This document shows, one piece after another, positions 1 through 8,936 of a stretch of DNA of 20,165 bases (positions are counted from its first letter, which is position 1; each line of letters starts with the position of its first letter). The position numbers were made by a program, and so were the translations under genes. The notes beneath the pieces are model-generated. The model worked only from the letters and a program-made list of their open reading frames with translations, had not been told where the DNA came from and did no database searches. The stretch spans positions 1-20,165 of the forward strand of contig JAENWZ010000008.1 of NCBI GenBank assembly GCA_016649795.1. The letters are read 5' to 3'. The DNA comes from Proteiniphilum sp. (lineage in GTDB: Bacteria; Bacteroidota; Bacteroidia; Bacteroidales; Dysgonomonadaceae).

Positions 1-593
1 CTACTGGCCCCACGGCTGACAGGCTTTTTTAATCCGCCACCTACATCTCCTTTCTCCGCAAGCATCGATGCTTCCACATCCTCACGTTTCAGTCTCCGGA
101 GACCGCTGATCACATCATCCACCGACAGATCATTCGCCTCCATCACCTTTTTTGCCAATGGGGTTATCTTCACCTTATCGAAAGCTGCCGACTCAGGCTT
201 GTCTGTAGCTGCCGGCTTCTTCTCATCGGTAGTCTGTGAAGCAGCCCCGGGGGCCTCAGCAGATGCCAGCCCGGTCATGGATGGTTGCTCCTCCCTCTTC
301 TGTTTCGCGGGAACGTCTGCCTTATCCTCAGCCGCACCGCTCTCTTCCGGTTGCACAGAGGTGTCAATGCTGCAAGCAACGGTGCCTACCTCCAGCATAT
401 CTCCTTCAGAAGCGTTGAATGATATCTTTCCCGTCTCATCTGCCACAAGCATCAGCGTCGCCTTATCAGACTCCAGCTCAGCTATCTCACTGTTCTTCCT
501 CACAATGGCGCCATCTTCCACGAGCCAGTGAAAAAGCTCAACATGGGTAATCGATTCTCCGGGACTCGGTATTTTTATCTCTATAAGTGCCAT
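1..593 (-). CDS. sucB: 2-oxoglutarate dehydrogenase E2, dihydrolipoyl succinyltransferase (3'-truncated by window edge)
   Basis: Not closed in the window: the reading frame is open from ATG at 593 to the left edge, giving the first 197 residues of a protein usually about 400-450 long. E2 moves the succinyl group from E1 onto CoA through a lipoyl-lysine and forms the core of the cytoplasmic complex. Residues 1-77 are a lipoyl domain with the lipoylation motif ESDKAT and acceptor Lys44. Residues 78-138 are an Ala/Glu/Lys/Pro-rich flexible linker. Residues 141-175 match the peripheral-subunit-binding domain (ITPLAKKVMEAN, then DVISG). The catalytic domain is outside the window. The start PSPGES and the position directly behind sucA favour an E2o identity over pyruvate or branched-chain E2. 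It is probably cotranscribed with sucA. Confidence 0.9.
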   Translation of the reverse strand, partial: MALIEIKIPSPGESITHVELFHWLVEDGAIVRKNSEIAELESDKATLMLVADETGKISFNASEGDMLEVGTVACSIDTSVQPEESGAAEDKADVPAKQKREEQPSMTGLASAEAPGAASQTTDEKKPAATDKPESAAFDKVKITPLAKKVMEANDLSVDDVISGLRRLKREDVEASMLAEKGDVGGGLKKPVSRGAS

Positions 594-594
594 A

Positions 595-634
595 TATTTA
601 ATGTGATGATGTGATGATTCGTTAATATGTTGAT
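595..634. repeat. Degenerate period-8 array in the sucA-sucB gap
   Basis: Five consecutive 8-mers each ending in AT: TATTTAAT, GTGATGAT, GTGATGAT, TCGTTAAT, ATGTTGAT. The array begins two bases upstream of the sucB start codon (minus strand) and fills most of the 74-nt gap to the sucA stop. Its two central units recur before ribE. Function is unknown; it would lie in the 5' leader or intercistronic RNA. Confidence 0.6.
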
Positions 635-667
635 TTGATCTGCAAATTGTTCAACCGGAAAATGTCT

Positions 668-3400
668 TTATTCTTGCATCAGATTGAATGCCTTGTCGAT
701 AATATGTACCTGGTTTATTTTGTGTTGCGCCGTCAGGCCTTCGGCAGTGACACCACTGGACGGGCGACTTACAACGCGCAGCTGTTGATCAGCGAACTGT
801 TGCTTTACAAAGAAGGCAGCACCCATGTTCAGCGGTTCCTCCTGCACCCATACAAGCTCCACATTTTCGGGATATTTCTTCAGTAGCTTCCCTAACTGTT
901 TCTCCGGGAAGGGATAAAGTTGTTCAACGCGCAGAATGGAGATCTGTTCGATGTTGGCCTCCCTGCGTGCCGCATCCAACTCATAGTAGATCTTGCCGCT
1001 GCAAAGAAGCACTCTTTTCACCTCCGAAGATGATTTCATCTGTTTATCCTCTATCACCTCCCGGAAGTTGCCTTCGGTAAATTCTGCGATAGCTGAGGTA
1101 CATTCGGGATGACGCAGCAGACTCTTGGGGGTGAAAACAATCAGGGGGACGCGTATATCGCGATGCAGCTGCCGGCGGAGAGCGTGAAAAAGATTGGCAG
1201 GTGTGGTGCAATTCACTACCTGCAGATTGAGATTGGCACACAGACTTAGAAAACGCTCCACGCGTCCGCTCGAATGTTCAGCCCCCTGCCCTTCATAACC
1301 ATGAGGCAACAACATCACCAGACCCGATTTGATCCCCCATTTCTCCTGGGCAGCAGCGATATACTGATCTACAATCACCTGCCCTACATTGTAGAAATCA
1401 CCGAACTGCGCCTCCCAGATGGTGAGACCATCGGGATGGGCAAGGGCATAGCCATATTCAAAACCCAGAACAGCATACTCATTGAGCGGTGAATTATACA
1501 CCCGTACAGGTGCCTGTACTCCTCCCAGATTTTTTAAAGGGAAATATTTATCACTCCCCTCCTCGGTGATGATCTCTGCATGACGGTGTGAAAAAGTGCC
1601 ACGCTCGGAATCCTGCCCGCTCAATCGTACCGTGTGCATCTCTTTGGCCAGTGAAGCATAGGCCATCAGTTCTCCCATAGCCCAGTCGTAGGAATCTGCT
1701 TCAATCATGGCTGCCCGCTGAGCAAACAACCTTTTCGTTTTGTTAAAGAATTGTTTATCCTCCGGCAGTTCAGTGATACGCCCGGCCAATGACAGAAAAG
1801 ACTCTTTCGGTATCTTTGTGTCCACCTCATGGACGAAATCTTTCGCTTCTGGCAACCTGATATCTTTATACTTTTCTGCAAAGAAAGGCTGCAGGTTGAG
1901 CTGTTCCGTTTTGACAGAATCTTCATACGATCTCTCAAGCACCTGATGAAAAGAGGCTACTTTCGCCTCATACTCCTGCCGTGTGATTACTCCCTCAGTG
2001 ATCAGCTTCTCAGCATAGATATCACGTGGGTTCTTATGTTTTGCAATGATATCGTACAACTCAGGCTGTGTAAACCGCGGCTCATCACCTTCGTTATGTC
2101 CGTACTTCCTGTAGGAGAGCAGGTCGATAAACACATCGATGTTAAACATCTGACGAAACTCCAGGGCCAGCTTCGCCACAAAAACCATCGCCTCTGCATC
2201 ATCACCATTCACATGGAATACAGGCGACTGGGTCACCTTTGCCACATCGGTACAGTACGTACTGGAGCGCGCCTGCAGATAGCTGGTAGTGAAACCTACC
2301 TGGTTATTGATCACTATATGGATGGTGCCGGCGGTCCTGTAACCCTCCAGCTTGGAGAACTGAATGGTTTCATAGACGACACCCTGTCCCGCGATGGCCG
2401 CGTCGCCATGCACCAGGATGGGCAACACCTCGTCATCGGTATAATTATGTTCATTCTCCAGTTTCGCTCGTGCAATACCCTGCATCACAGGGCCTACCGC
2501 CTCAAGATGGGAGGGGTTGGGCGCCAGGCAGATGGAGAGCGTGCGCCCCTCGTAATCGATCGTGTTATTATATCCGAGATGATACTTCACGTCGCCGTAT
2601 TTAATCTCATTCTCATAATTTTGTGCGTTGAACTCACGAAACACCTGCGCATAGGGTTTTTTCATGATATTGGTGAGCACATTCAACCGGCCCCGATGCG
2701 CCATCCCCAACACTATCTCGTTCACATCATATGCTCCTCCGCGCGCGATCATTGCATCCAAAGCCGGGATAATGGATTCGGAACCTTCCAGGGAGAAACG
2801 CTTTTGACCGACAAACTTTTTGTGTAGATAGTCCTCGAATCCCGATGCTTCTACCAGTCGGTCGAGAATACGCAGTTTGGTATCATTAGAAAAGATCTCC
2901 CTGTTTCTGGAGCTCTCCATCTTCTCCTGCAGCCAAAGCACGATCTCCGGCTTGGTCATATAGCGGTATTCCACACCTATCGACTTACAATAGGTCTCTT
3001 CCAGGTGGGAAACGATCTTTCTCAATGTTGTCCTGCCCAGACCGATCTCTATGCCCGCTTCGAACTCTATGTCCATATCTTCTTCTGTCAGATCGAAGTT
3101 CTCTATGGCCAGCGTGGGAGAGTAACTGCGCCTGGTACGAACAGGATTGGTCTTGGTAAACAGATGCCCGCGCCGTCTGTAGCCATTGATAAGCCTCATT
3201 ACAGCAATCTCTTTGGGAGAATTAGCATCTGCGCCGCTGCCCTGCTGCGGTTTGACAGGAAAATGGGTTGTGGCTAAATCAAACCCCTGAAAGAAATACC
3301 GAAAACTTTCTTCTACGCTTTCGGGAGATGCTTTGTATTTTTTATACAAAGCATCTATGGCCTCAATATCCATAGCACTTAATTCATTATTGGCATCCAT
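668..3400 (-). CDS. sucA: 2-oxoglutarate dehydrogenase E1 component
   Basis: A 910-residue thiamine-diphosphate enzyme that decarboxylates 2-oxoglutarate and passes the succinyl group to the lipoyl arm of E2 (TCA cycle, cytoplasm). Length is close to the roughly 930 of E. coli SucA. Visible motifs: the N-terminal E2-binding type segment (ALYKKYKASPESV, about residues 17-29), GMAHRGRLN (232-240), APNPSHLE (293-300), the TPP/Mg signature GDAAIAGQG (332-340) followed by NNQ (365-367), and the transketolase-like second half with EYGYALAHP and WEAQFGDF. It starts at ATG 3400 and is followed 74 nt later by sucB, so the two form one operon. Bacteroidales often use 2-oxoglutarate:ferredoxin oxidoreductase, so a full dehydrogenase complex here is of metabolic interest. 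Confidence 0.97.
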   Translation of the reverse strand: MDANNELSAMDIEAIDALYKKYKASPESVEESFRYFFQGFDLATTHFPVKPQQGSGADANSPKEIAVMRLINGYRRRGHLFTKTNPVRTRRSYSPTLAIENFDLTEEDMDIEFEAGIEIGLGRTTLRKIVSHLEETYCKSIGVEYRYMTKPEIVLWLQEKMESSRNREIFSNDTKLRILDRLVEASGFEDYLHKKFVGQKRFSLEGSESIIPALDAMIARGGAYDVNEIVLGMAHRGRLNVLTNIMKKPYAQVFREFNAQNYENEIKYGDVKYHLGYNNTIDYEGRTLSICLAPNPSHLEAVGPVMQGIARAKLENEHNYTDDEVLPILVHGDAAIAGQGVVYETIQFSKLEGYRTAGTIHIVINNQVGFTTSYLQARSSTYCTDVAKVTQSPVFHVNGDDAEAMVFVAKLALEFRQMFNIDVFIDLLSYRKYGHNEGDEPRFTQPELYDIIAKHKNPRDIYAEKLITEGVITRQEYEAKVASFHQVLERSYEDSVKTEQLNLQPFFAEKYKDIRLPEAKDFVHEVDTKIPKESFLSLAGRITELPEDKQFFNKTKRLFAQRAAMIEADSYDWAMGELMAYASLAKEMHTVRLSGQDSERGTFSHRHAEIITEEGSDKYFPLKNLGGVQAPVRVYNSPLNEYAVLGFEYGYALAHPDGLTIWEAQFGDFYNVGQVIVDQYIAAAQEKWGIKSGLVMLLPHGYEGQGAEHSSGRVERFLSLCANLNLQVVNCTTPANLFHALRRQLHRDIRVPLIVFTPKSLLRHPECTSAIAEFTEGNFREVIEDKQMKSSSEVKRVLLCSGKIYYELDAARREANIEQISILRVEQLYPFPEKQLGKLLKKYPENVELVWVQEEPLNMGAAFFVKQQFADQQLRVVSRPSSGVTAEGLTAQHKINQVHIIDKAFNLMQE

Positions 3401-3491
3401 CAGTCAATTTATCAGAATAATGATATAAATGGTAAAGATGGTAAAATTGTTCGTTTTATCCAACACTTTTTTTTAAAAGGGTCTTTTTACA

Positions 3492-3499
3492 CAAAATTA
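3492..3499 (-). promoter_or_regulatory. Candidate -7 box for sucAB
   Basis: On the minus strand this reads TAATTTTG, matching the Bacteroidetes -7 consensus TAnnTTTG, about 92 nt before the sucA start. No convincing TTTG is visible 19-21 nt upstream, so this is a weak call. Confidence 0.3.
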
Positions 3500-3548
3500 G
3501 CTGAAAATATCCACAGCCTCTTTTCCTGATGAATTATCTCTCTTTACA

Positions 3549-3580
3549 TTTCACTATTTCCCAAAAAAATGCTATTTTTG
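3549..3580 (+). promoter_or_regulatory. Candidate promoter for pfp
   Basis: TATTTTTG at 3573-3580 fits the Bacteroidetes -7 consensus TAnnTTTG. TTTC at 3549-3552, 20 nt upstream, is one mismatch from the -33 TTTG. Transcription would begin around 3587, giving a leader of about 55 nt before the pfp start. The rest of the 241-nt sucA-pfp gap is AT-rich with no other signal I can support. Confidence 0.42.
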
Positions 3581-3641
3581 ACATCCCAAACAGGACTATC
3601 TCAGAAGGATATACAAAATCATCATAAAAAAAATCATTTCA

Positions 3642-5306
3642 ATGACAAAAAGCGCATTACAAATTGCAAGGGCGAGCTATGAGCCCAAAATGCCCGAGGG
3701 ATTGAAGGGCAACGTAACAATGGAAGAGGGTGCCGCCACCGTGTCGGTACGCGACCGGGAGGATATCCTGAAGCTTTTCCCCAACACCTATGGGATGCCT
3801 GTTGTTAAGTTCTCCTGCACATCGGGAGAAACAGGTATTGCCGAACCTTTTAATGTGGGAGTGATCCTTTCGGGTGGACAGGCTCCCGGCGGACACAACG
3901 TGATAGCAGGCATCTTCGACGGTGTGAAAAGATTGCATGCCGACAGCAAACTGTATGGATTTATCCTCGGTCCTGCCGGCCTGATCAACCATGAGTACAA
4001 AGAACTCACAAGCGACATCATTGATGATTACCGTAATACCGGAGGATTCGACATTATCGGCTCGGGACGTACGAAGCTGGAGACCACGGAGCAATTCGAC
4101 AAAGGGCTTGAGATACTGAAAAAGCTCGACATCAAAGCACTGGTGATTATCGGCGGAGATGACTCCAACACCAACGCCTGTGTGCTGGCTGAATACTATG
4201 CCTCGATCAACGCGGGCGTGCAGGTGGTTGGCTGCCCTAAGACAATTGACGGGGACCTTAAAAACGAACAGATTGAGACCTCTTTCGGTTTCGATACCGC
4301 TTGCAAGGTATATTCTGAATTGATAGGTAACATACAGCGCGACTGTAACTCCGCGCGCAAATACTGGCACTTCATCAAAGTGATGGGACGCTCGGCATCG
4401 CATATTGCACTGGAATGTGCGCTGCAAACACATCCGAACGTATGTATAATCTCGGAAGAGGTGGCTGCAAAGGAGTTATCGCTCGATGACATCATCGATC
4501 AGATTGCAACGGTGATTGTGAAACGTGCTGAGAAAGGATTGAATTTCGGCACAGTCATCATCCCTGAAGGATTGATTGAGTTCATCCCGGCCATGAAGAA
4601 GCTGATCAACGAGCTGAACGATTTCCTCGTTCACAACCAGGAGGAGTTCGATCTGGTACGTCGTTCAGGCAAGCGTGATTACATCATCAGCAAGCTCTCA
4701 CATGTGAATGCAAAGATCTATGCCAGCCTTCCCGAGACAGTTGCACGCCAGCTTACACTCGACCGTGACCCGCATGGCAACGTGCAGGTTTCGCTCATCG
4801 AGACAGAGAAACTTTTGGCTGAGATGGTGAAAAAACGTCTGGGTGCATGGGCCAAACAGGGTAAATATAATGATAAATTTGCCACCATCACTCACTTCTT
4901 CGGATATGAAGGTCGCTGCGCCGCTCCTTCGAACTACGATGCCGACTACTGCTATTCACTCGGATACACAGCATCGATGCTTATAGTGGCAGGCAAGACC
5001 GGTTACATGTGTTCTGTGCGCAACACTACCGCTCCGGCAGCGGAATGGGTTGCAGGAGGGGTACCCATCACCATGATGATGAATATGGAAAGACGTCATG
5101 GAGAGATGAAACCGGTGATCCAGAAAGCACTGGTTGAACTGGAAGGTGCTCCTTTCAAATATTTCGAAAGTCAGCGTGACAAATGGGCCGTCGATACCGA
5201 TTATGTCTATCCCGGCCCTATTCAGTACTTCGGCCCGACGGAAGTATGTGACCAGCCCAGCAAAACAATGCAGCTCGAACAAACAGGCAAAATAGAAATA
5301 CAATAA
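3642..5306 (+). CDS. pfp: Pyrophosphate-dependent 6-phosphofructokinase (long type)
   Basis: A 554-residue glycolytic enzyme that reversibly phosphorylates fructose 6-phosphate using pyrophosphate instead of ATP, in the cytoplasm. It belongs to the long, plant-beta-like PFP group of about 550 residues. Visible motifs: SGGQAPGGHN (77-86) in the phosphate-binding region, GGDD (171-174), PKTIDGD (199-205) with the catalytic aspartates, and MGRSASH (248-254) for sugar-phosphate binding. The second Asp of GGDD (174), where ATP enzymes have Gly, and the Lys of PKTIDGD are the known markers of PPi use. It is monocistronic: its own candidate promoter lies upstream and a strong terminator begins about 20 nt after the stop. 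A 258-codon antisense reading frame over this gene is a shadow. Confidence 0.95.
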   Translation: MTKSALQIARASYEPKMPEGLKGNVTMEEGAATVSVRDREDILKLFPNTYGMPVVKFSCTSGETGIAEPFNVGVILSGGQAPGGHNVIAGIFDGVKRLHADSKLYGFILGPAGLINHEYKELTSDIIDDYRNTGGFDIIGSGRTKLETTEQFDKGLEILKKLDIKALVIIGGDDSNTNACVLAEYYASINAGVQVVGCPKTIDGDLKNEQIETSFGFDTACKVYSELIGNIQRDCNSARKYWHFIKVMGRSASHIALECALQTHPNVCIISEEVAAKELSLDDIIDQIATVIVKRAEKGLNFGTVIIPEGLIEFIPAMKKLINELNDFLVHNQEEFDLVRRSGKRDYIISKLSHVNAKIYASLPETVARQLTLDRDPHGNVQVSLIETEKLLAEMVKKRLGAWAKQGKYNDKFATITHFFGYEGRCAAPSNYDADYCYSLGYTASMLIVAGKTGYMCSVRNTTAPAAEWVAGGVPITMMMNMERRHGEMKPVIQKALVELEGAPFKYFESQRDKWAVDTDYVYPGPIQYFGPTEVCDQPSKTMQLEQTGKIEIQ

Positions 5307-5324
5307 ACCGATATCAGGGTTAAC

Positions 5325-5362
5325 AAAAAAAGGGTCGTTCCACACGGAACGGCCCTTTTTTT
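5325..5362. terminator. Bidirectional intrinsic terminator between pfp and the ppiD-like gene
   Basis: A-tract of seven (5325-5331), then a 10-bp stem GGGTCGTTCC (5332-5341) paired with GGAACGGCCC (5346-5355) with one G-U pair, loop ACAC, then seven T (5356-5362). The symmetry provides a U-tract on either strand, so it can end both the plus-strand pfp transcript and the minus-strand envelope transcript whose last gene stops at 5388. Confidence 0.93.
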
Positions 5363-5387
5363 GTTATCTTATGATGAGAACAGCTGT

Positions 5388-7517
5388 TTAGAAGAATCTG
5401 TAGCGATTGTCTTCTACACCCAGCTCCTCTTTCAATACTTCTACCGACTGCATCTGCAGACGATAGGCATTGTCGTTGAGCATGCTGTTTTTCTGTGCCT
5501 CCGCATCGTAGCTCTCTGTTCCCTCGGTACGATTGGTCACCTTGGTCACCAGCACACCCATGTTTCCTTTCATCGGCCCTACAACCGTGTTCAATGGGGC
5601 AAAAGCGGAAACGGCATTCAGCATCGGTTCGAAGCCCAGCCCCGTGATATTTCGGGTGTTGAAGTTCACGAAACGTACGGTGTCCGAAGCGGCGTTCATT
5701 GCTGCAGTATAAGCCTCTATCGATGTCAGGTTCTCTGCTTCAAGCTCAGCAATCATCTTCTCTGCTTTCTTGTCATTCGTCAACTGCATGCGTATACCTG
5801 AGGCAACCTCCGACAAAGGTGTTGTGCCTGAAGGTATCACCTCATCCACACGTGCGATGACACGCAGGTTGGTAAGATCGAACTTCTTCACGCTACCGGT
5901 TGTTTTTTCGTTCGCTGCCCAGGTAATGACCTGACGCGTTCCGGGTATCTGACCCAACGTAAAATCATTGGCTGAGACAGTGGTGTTAGGCATCACCATA
6001 TATCCTTTTTCGGTTGCAAGCTCACTAAACTTATCTCCCACATCGGGAGTAGCTACAAACTGATTCAATTCGTTGTCTATGTTATTCGAGGTTTTATCAC
6101 TTGCCAGCACCGGCATATCTATGATGACCACTTTGTATTTATTTACCGGACGTGTTCTCTCCTCAACCTGAATAATCAATTGCTGCCCCGGAACGGACAA
6201 TTTCACCGGCTGCCCTACAGGAGCACTAAAAGCAACGTCTATCATATCGGAGCCGAAGGAAACCAAATCGATCTCTCTTGCCCAGCCTACATCACCTCCG
6301 TTAGCGTTCGGATTAAGACTGTTGGCTACCGCTGCAAAGGATGCTCCTTCCTGCAACAGACCATATATACTGTCCACGAAATTTGTCACAATAGAATCCA
6401 TACCTACCATTGAAGCATCAGGGACAGACATCAATCTTAAATGCACAGAATCGGGTGCCGTTGTCTTGTCAATCAGCTTGATGATCTGGAAAGAATCACC
6501 TTCACGTGTCGGACCAGCTATTTCGTTGATGCCTGCCGCACGAACAAACTCAATCTGATCGGGGGAAAGCATAAATTCACTCACGAATACATCACGATAG
6601 GGTATCTGTGAGTAATCAGCCACAACAGTCGCAGGATTAGTTGTATTTGCAAGCTCACTGTATGCTGTTCTGGACTCTGCCTCCACCTCTGCGAAATCCT
6701 CATCACTGGGACCAACTTCCTTCGTGAAGTAGGAGAGTTTCACCATGGGGGCTTCGAGACGGAACGACTCCTTATGTTTATCGTAGTATGCCTTAACATC
6801 TTTATCGGTTACTGTCACAGCTGAATCGGGCAGTGTGAAATAACTCTGCATCACATACTCAATATCTGCATTCTTCTGTGACAGATCGAAAGCTGTTTTT
6901 GCTTCCAGATCGTTTATTATTACAGCGTTGGATAAAAGAGAAATATATTTTTCTTCCAGACGTTGCGTTTTGACCATATCTTCAATGAATAACCACAACG
7001 ATTTGTACTGATCAACCATGGCCTGTTCCTGCGGATTGGGATTCGGCATGTTAATGGTGTTGATAAATTCAATTAAAGCGTTACGGCTAAAGATACCCGT
7101 CTGAGAATCGACGAAGAAAGGCAGCTGCTGTAAGACGGGGGAGATTGATGCTCCGTGTACCAGATCATTGAGCTCTTCTTTGGTCACGTTCAGCCCCAGT
7201 TTCTTTGTCTGATTGTTGAGCAGGCGCTGACGAACCATCTGCTGATACACCGCATCGCGTATTTGTGACGTGATGTTCTCATCAAGTGAGCTCTGTCCGC
7301 TGACCATTTTCTGAAACTCTTCGAATTCAGTAATTTTGTCGGCGTATTCCTTTGTCGAAATCACTTCACCGTTCACCACAAATGCTTTGTCTTGTGCTCT
7401 CCCAAACAGTGTGGTCCCCGAAGTGAACAGGTCTCCTAAAACGAAAGCAAGCAATGCAACACCAATCACGACGACCAGAAGCGTACCTTTATCCCTAATC
7501 TTTTGTAAAGTAGCCAT
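5388..7517 (-). CDS. PpiD/SurA-like peptidyl-prolyl isomerase, inner-membrane anchored
   Basis: A 709-residue periplasmic folding factor of the PpiD type. A short cytoplasmic N-terminus is followed by one membrane helix (about 12-31) and a SurA-N-like chaperone region (about 40-250), starting with the usual VNGEVIS segment at 48-54. A parvulin-like domain covers about 355-455, with His359 in the first strand and NGGDVGW at 406-412. The rest is a long C-terminal region with a second parvulin-like fold possible. It is expected to help outer-membrane and secreted proteins fold. It is the last gene of the minus-strand envelope cluster, 121 nt behind the GldE-like gene. I saw no good TAnnTTTG promoter in that gap, so read-through is likely. 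SurA and PpiD annotations are both used for this family; the membrane anchor favours PpiD. Confidence 0.88.
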   Translation of the reverse strand: MATLQKIRDKGTLLVVVIGVALLAFVLGDLFTSGTTLFGRAQDKAFVVNGEVISTKEYADKITEFEEFQKMVSGQSSLDENITSQIRDAVYQQMVRQRLLNNQTKKLGLNVTKEELNDLVHGASISPVLQQLPFFVDSQTGIFSRNALIEFINTINMPNPNPQEQAMVDQYKSLWLFIEDMVKTQRLEEKYISLLSNAVIINDLEAKTAFDLSQKNADIEYVMQSYFTLPDSAVTVTDKDVKAYYDKHKESFRLEAPMVKLSYFTKEVGPSDEDFAEVEAESRTAYSELANTTNPATVVADYSQIPYRDVFVSEFMLSPDQIEFVRAAGINEIAGPTREGDSFQIIKLIDKTTAPDSVHLRLMSVPDASMVGMDSIVTNFVDSIYGLLQEGASFAAVANSLNPNANGGDVGWAREIDLVSFGSDMIDVAFSAPVGQPVKLSVPGQQLIIQVEERTRPVNKYKVVIIDMPVLASDKTSNNIDNELNQFVATPDVGDKFSELATEKGYMVMPNTTVSANDFTLGQIPGTRQVITWAANEKTTGSVKKFDLTNLRVIARVDEVIPSGTTPLSEVASGIRMQLTNDKKAEKMIAELEAENLTSIEAYTAAMNAASDTVRFVNFNTRNITGLGFEPMLNAVSAFAPLNTVVGPMKGNMGVLVTKVTNRTEGTESYDAEAQKNSMLNDNAYRLQMQSVEVLKEELGVEDNRYRFF

Positions 7518-7638
7518 TTAACTATTCTTTAGTTCTGTTTAAACGTTAAAAAAAATATTGATTCAAATAAGGGCACGAAGTTAGTAAAAATAAAGCAGAT
7601 AATTATATATTTTTTAGGAAAAGTATGAGGCTGAAGCA

Positions 7639-8925
7639 TTAAATTGATGATTCACTATGCTGCTCTCCACCGGTGATCAACCGCACCACTTCTATTTTTC
7701 GCGCCGTAACTTTCAGTATTTTAAAGGTATATTTTCCAATGATAATGGTTTCGTAGGTCTTGGGAAAACGCTGCGTGTGCTGGAGAAGATAACCAGCAAC
7801 GGTAGAGTATGCATCGGACTTGGGAATATCAAGATTGTAGATCTCATTCAGCTGATCAATCTCCACACGACCCGACAGCACAAATTCGTTCTCTCCCTCC
7901 TGTTTTACGAACTTCGATTCCACGTCGTACTCGTCTTCGATATCGCCGAAGATCTCTTCCACCAGATCTTCCATCGTCACAATCCCCGAAGTACCGCCAA
8001 ATTCATCCACAACCACAGCGATACTTTTTCTCTGTTGCATCAGGTCGCTCATAAGCTGGTTAGCCTGCATACTTTCAGGTACAAATGAAATGGCAGCCAC
8101 ATTGTTCGTCCAGTCCTGTGGATTTGTAAATATCTCCCACATATGGATATAACCTACAATATTGTCAATATCATCTTTGAAAACAAGAATTCTCGAAATA
8201 CCCGTTTCAATGAATTTGTCCTTCAGCGTATCAGGATCGGTGTCCAGGGTCACTGCCACGATTTCTGCGCGGGGCACCATACAATCTCTGATCTTCATTG
8301 CAGAAAAATCGAGTGCATTGCGGAAAATTTTCACCTCTGAATCCACCTCTCTCTCTTTCGACATATCATTGATGCTTCTTCTCACATAACTATCGAGATC
8401 CACTCTGCTGAATACTCTGTTGCCTGCTTCCGGCGAACGGATACCAACAATCCTAAGCATTCCTTTCGAGATGGAGAGAAACAGCCTGGCGATCGGATAA
8501 AAGAGTATGTAGAAGATATAGGCAGGAAAAACAAATAAGTTCACCCAAAAATTGGCATTTTTTTGAAAAATAGTGCGCGGTAAAAATTCATCGGTGAGCA
8601 AAATAATAAAGCTCACAATCACAATGAAGAGCAGGAAGAGTAGTAATTCATTCTCTATAAGGGGAAAGAGATAATGTTCTACAATAATCAGCGCAAAGTA
8701 AATAATAAGAACGAAGATCATCACTTTGGCAACAACGAGTGTAGCCAGAAACTGACGCGGATGACTGTAGATGTTGTTCAGCATGTAGTTATAACCACCT
8801 GTGGATTTTTTGCTGACAGCATATTGCAGCTTATCGGAGGAGGCGAACGCCACCTCCATACCTGAAAAAAAAAGTGAGAGAAACAGACATGCTATCAACC
8901 ATCCGATCGCTACAGATACTGCCAT
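7639..8925 (-). CDS. gldE: GldE/CorC-like CNNM-CBS membrane protein
   Basis: A 428-residue inner-membrane protein of the HlyC/CorC family, close to proteins labelled GldE in Bacteroidetes. Membrane segments are visible near 5-22, 60-84, 93-112 and 127-152, forming the DUF21/CNNM domain. A linker follows, then a CBS pair (about 212-330) containing VVVDEFGGTSGIVTMED (304-320), and a CorC_HlyC C-terminal domain (about 345-416). Relatives are linked to divalent-metal (Mg/Co) transport; GldE is tied to gliding and type IX secretion in flavobacteria. Which role applies here cannot be read from sequence. It lies 11 nt after lptC. The gene symbol rests on family resemblance and the conserved neighbourhood; magnesium/cobalt efflux protein is the safe alternative. 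Confidence 0.87.
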   Translation of the reverse strand: MAVSVAIGWLIACLFLSLFFSGMEVAFASSDKLQYAVSKKSTGGYNYMLNNIYSHPRQFLATLVVAKVMIFVLIIYFALIIVEHYLFPLIENELLLFLLFIVIVSFIILLTDEFLPRTIFQKNANFWVNLFVFPAYIFYILFYPIARLFLSISKGMLRIVGIRSPEAGNRVFSRVDLDSYVRRSINDMSKEREVDSEVKIFRNALDFSAMKIRDCMVPRAEIVAVTLDTDPDTLKDKFIETGISRILVFKDDIDNIVGYIHMWEIFTNPQDWTNNVAAISFVPESMQANQLMSDLMQQRKSIAVVVDEFGGTSGIVTMEDLVEEIFGDIEDEYDVESKFVKQEGENEFVLSGRVEIDQLNEIYNLDIPKSDAYSTVAGYLLQHTQRFPKTYETIIIGKYTFKILKVTARKIEVVRLITGGEQHSESSI

Positions 8926-8936
8926 TTACTTCTTGT

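Noticed and set aside
1829..2827. 332-codon plus-strand frame inside sucA, and a 258-codon minus-strand frame inside pfp (3657-4433)
   Set aside because: Both lie opposite well-supported conserved genes and show no recognisable domain; they are antisense shadows.
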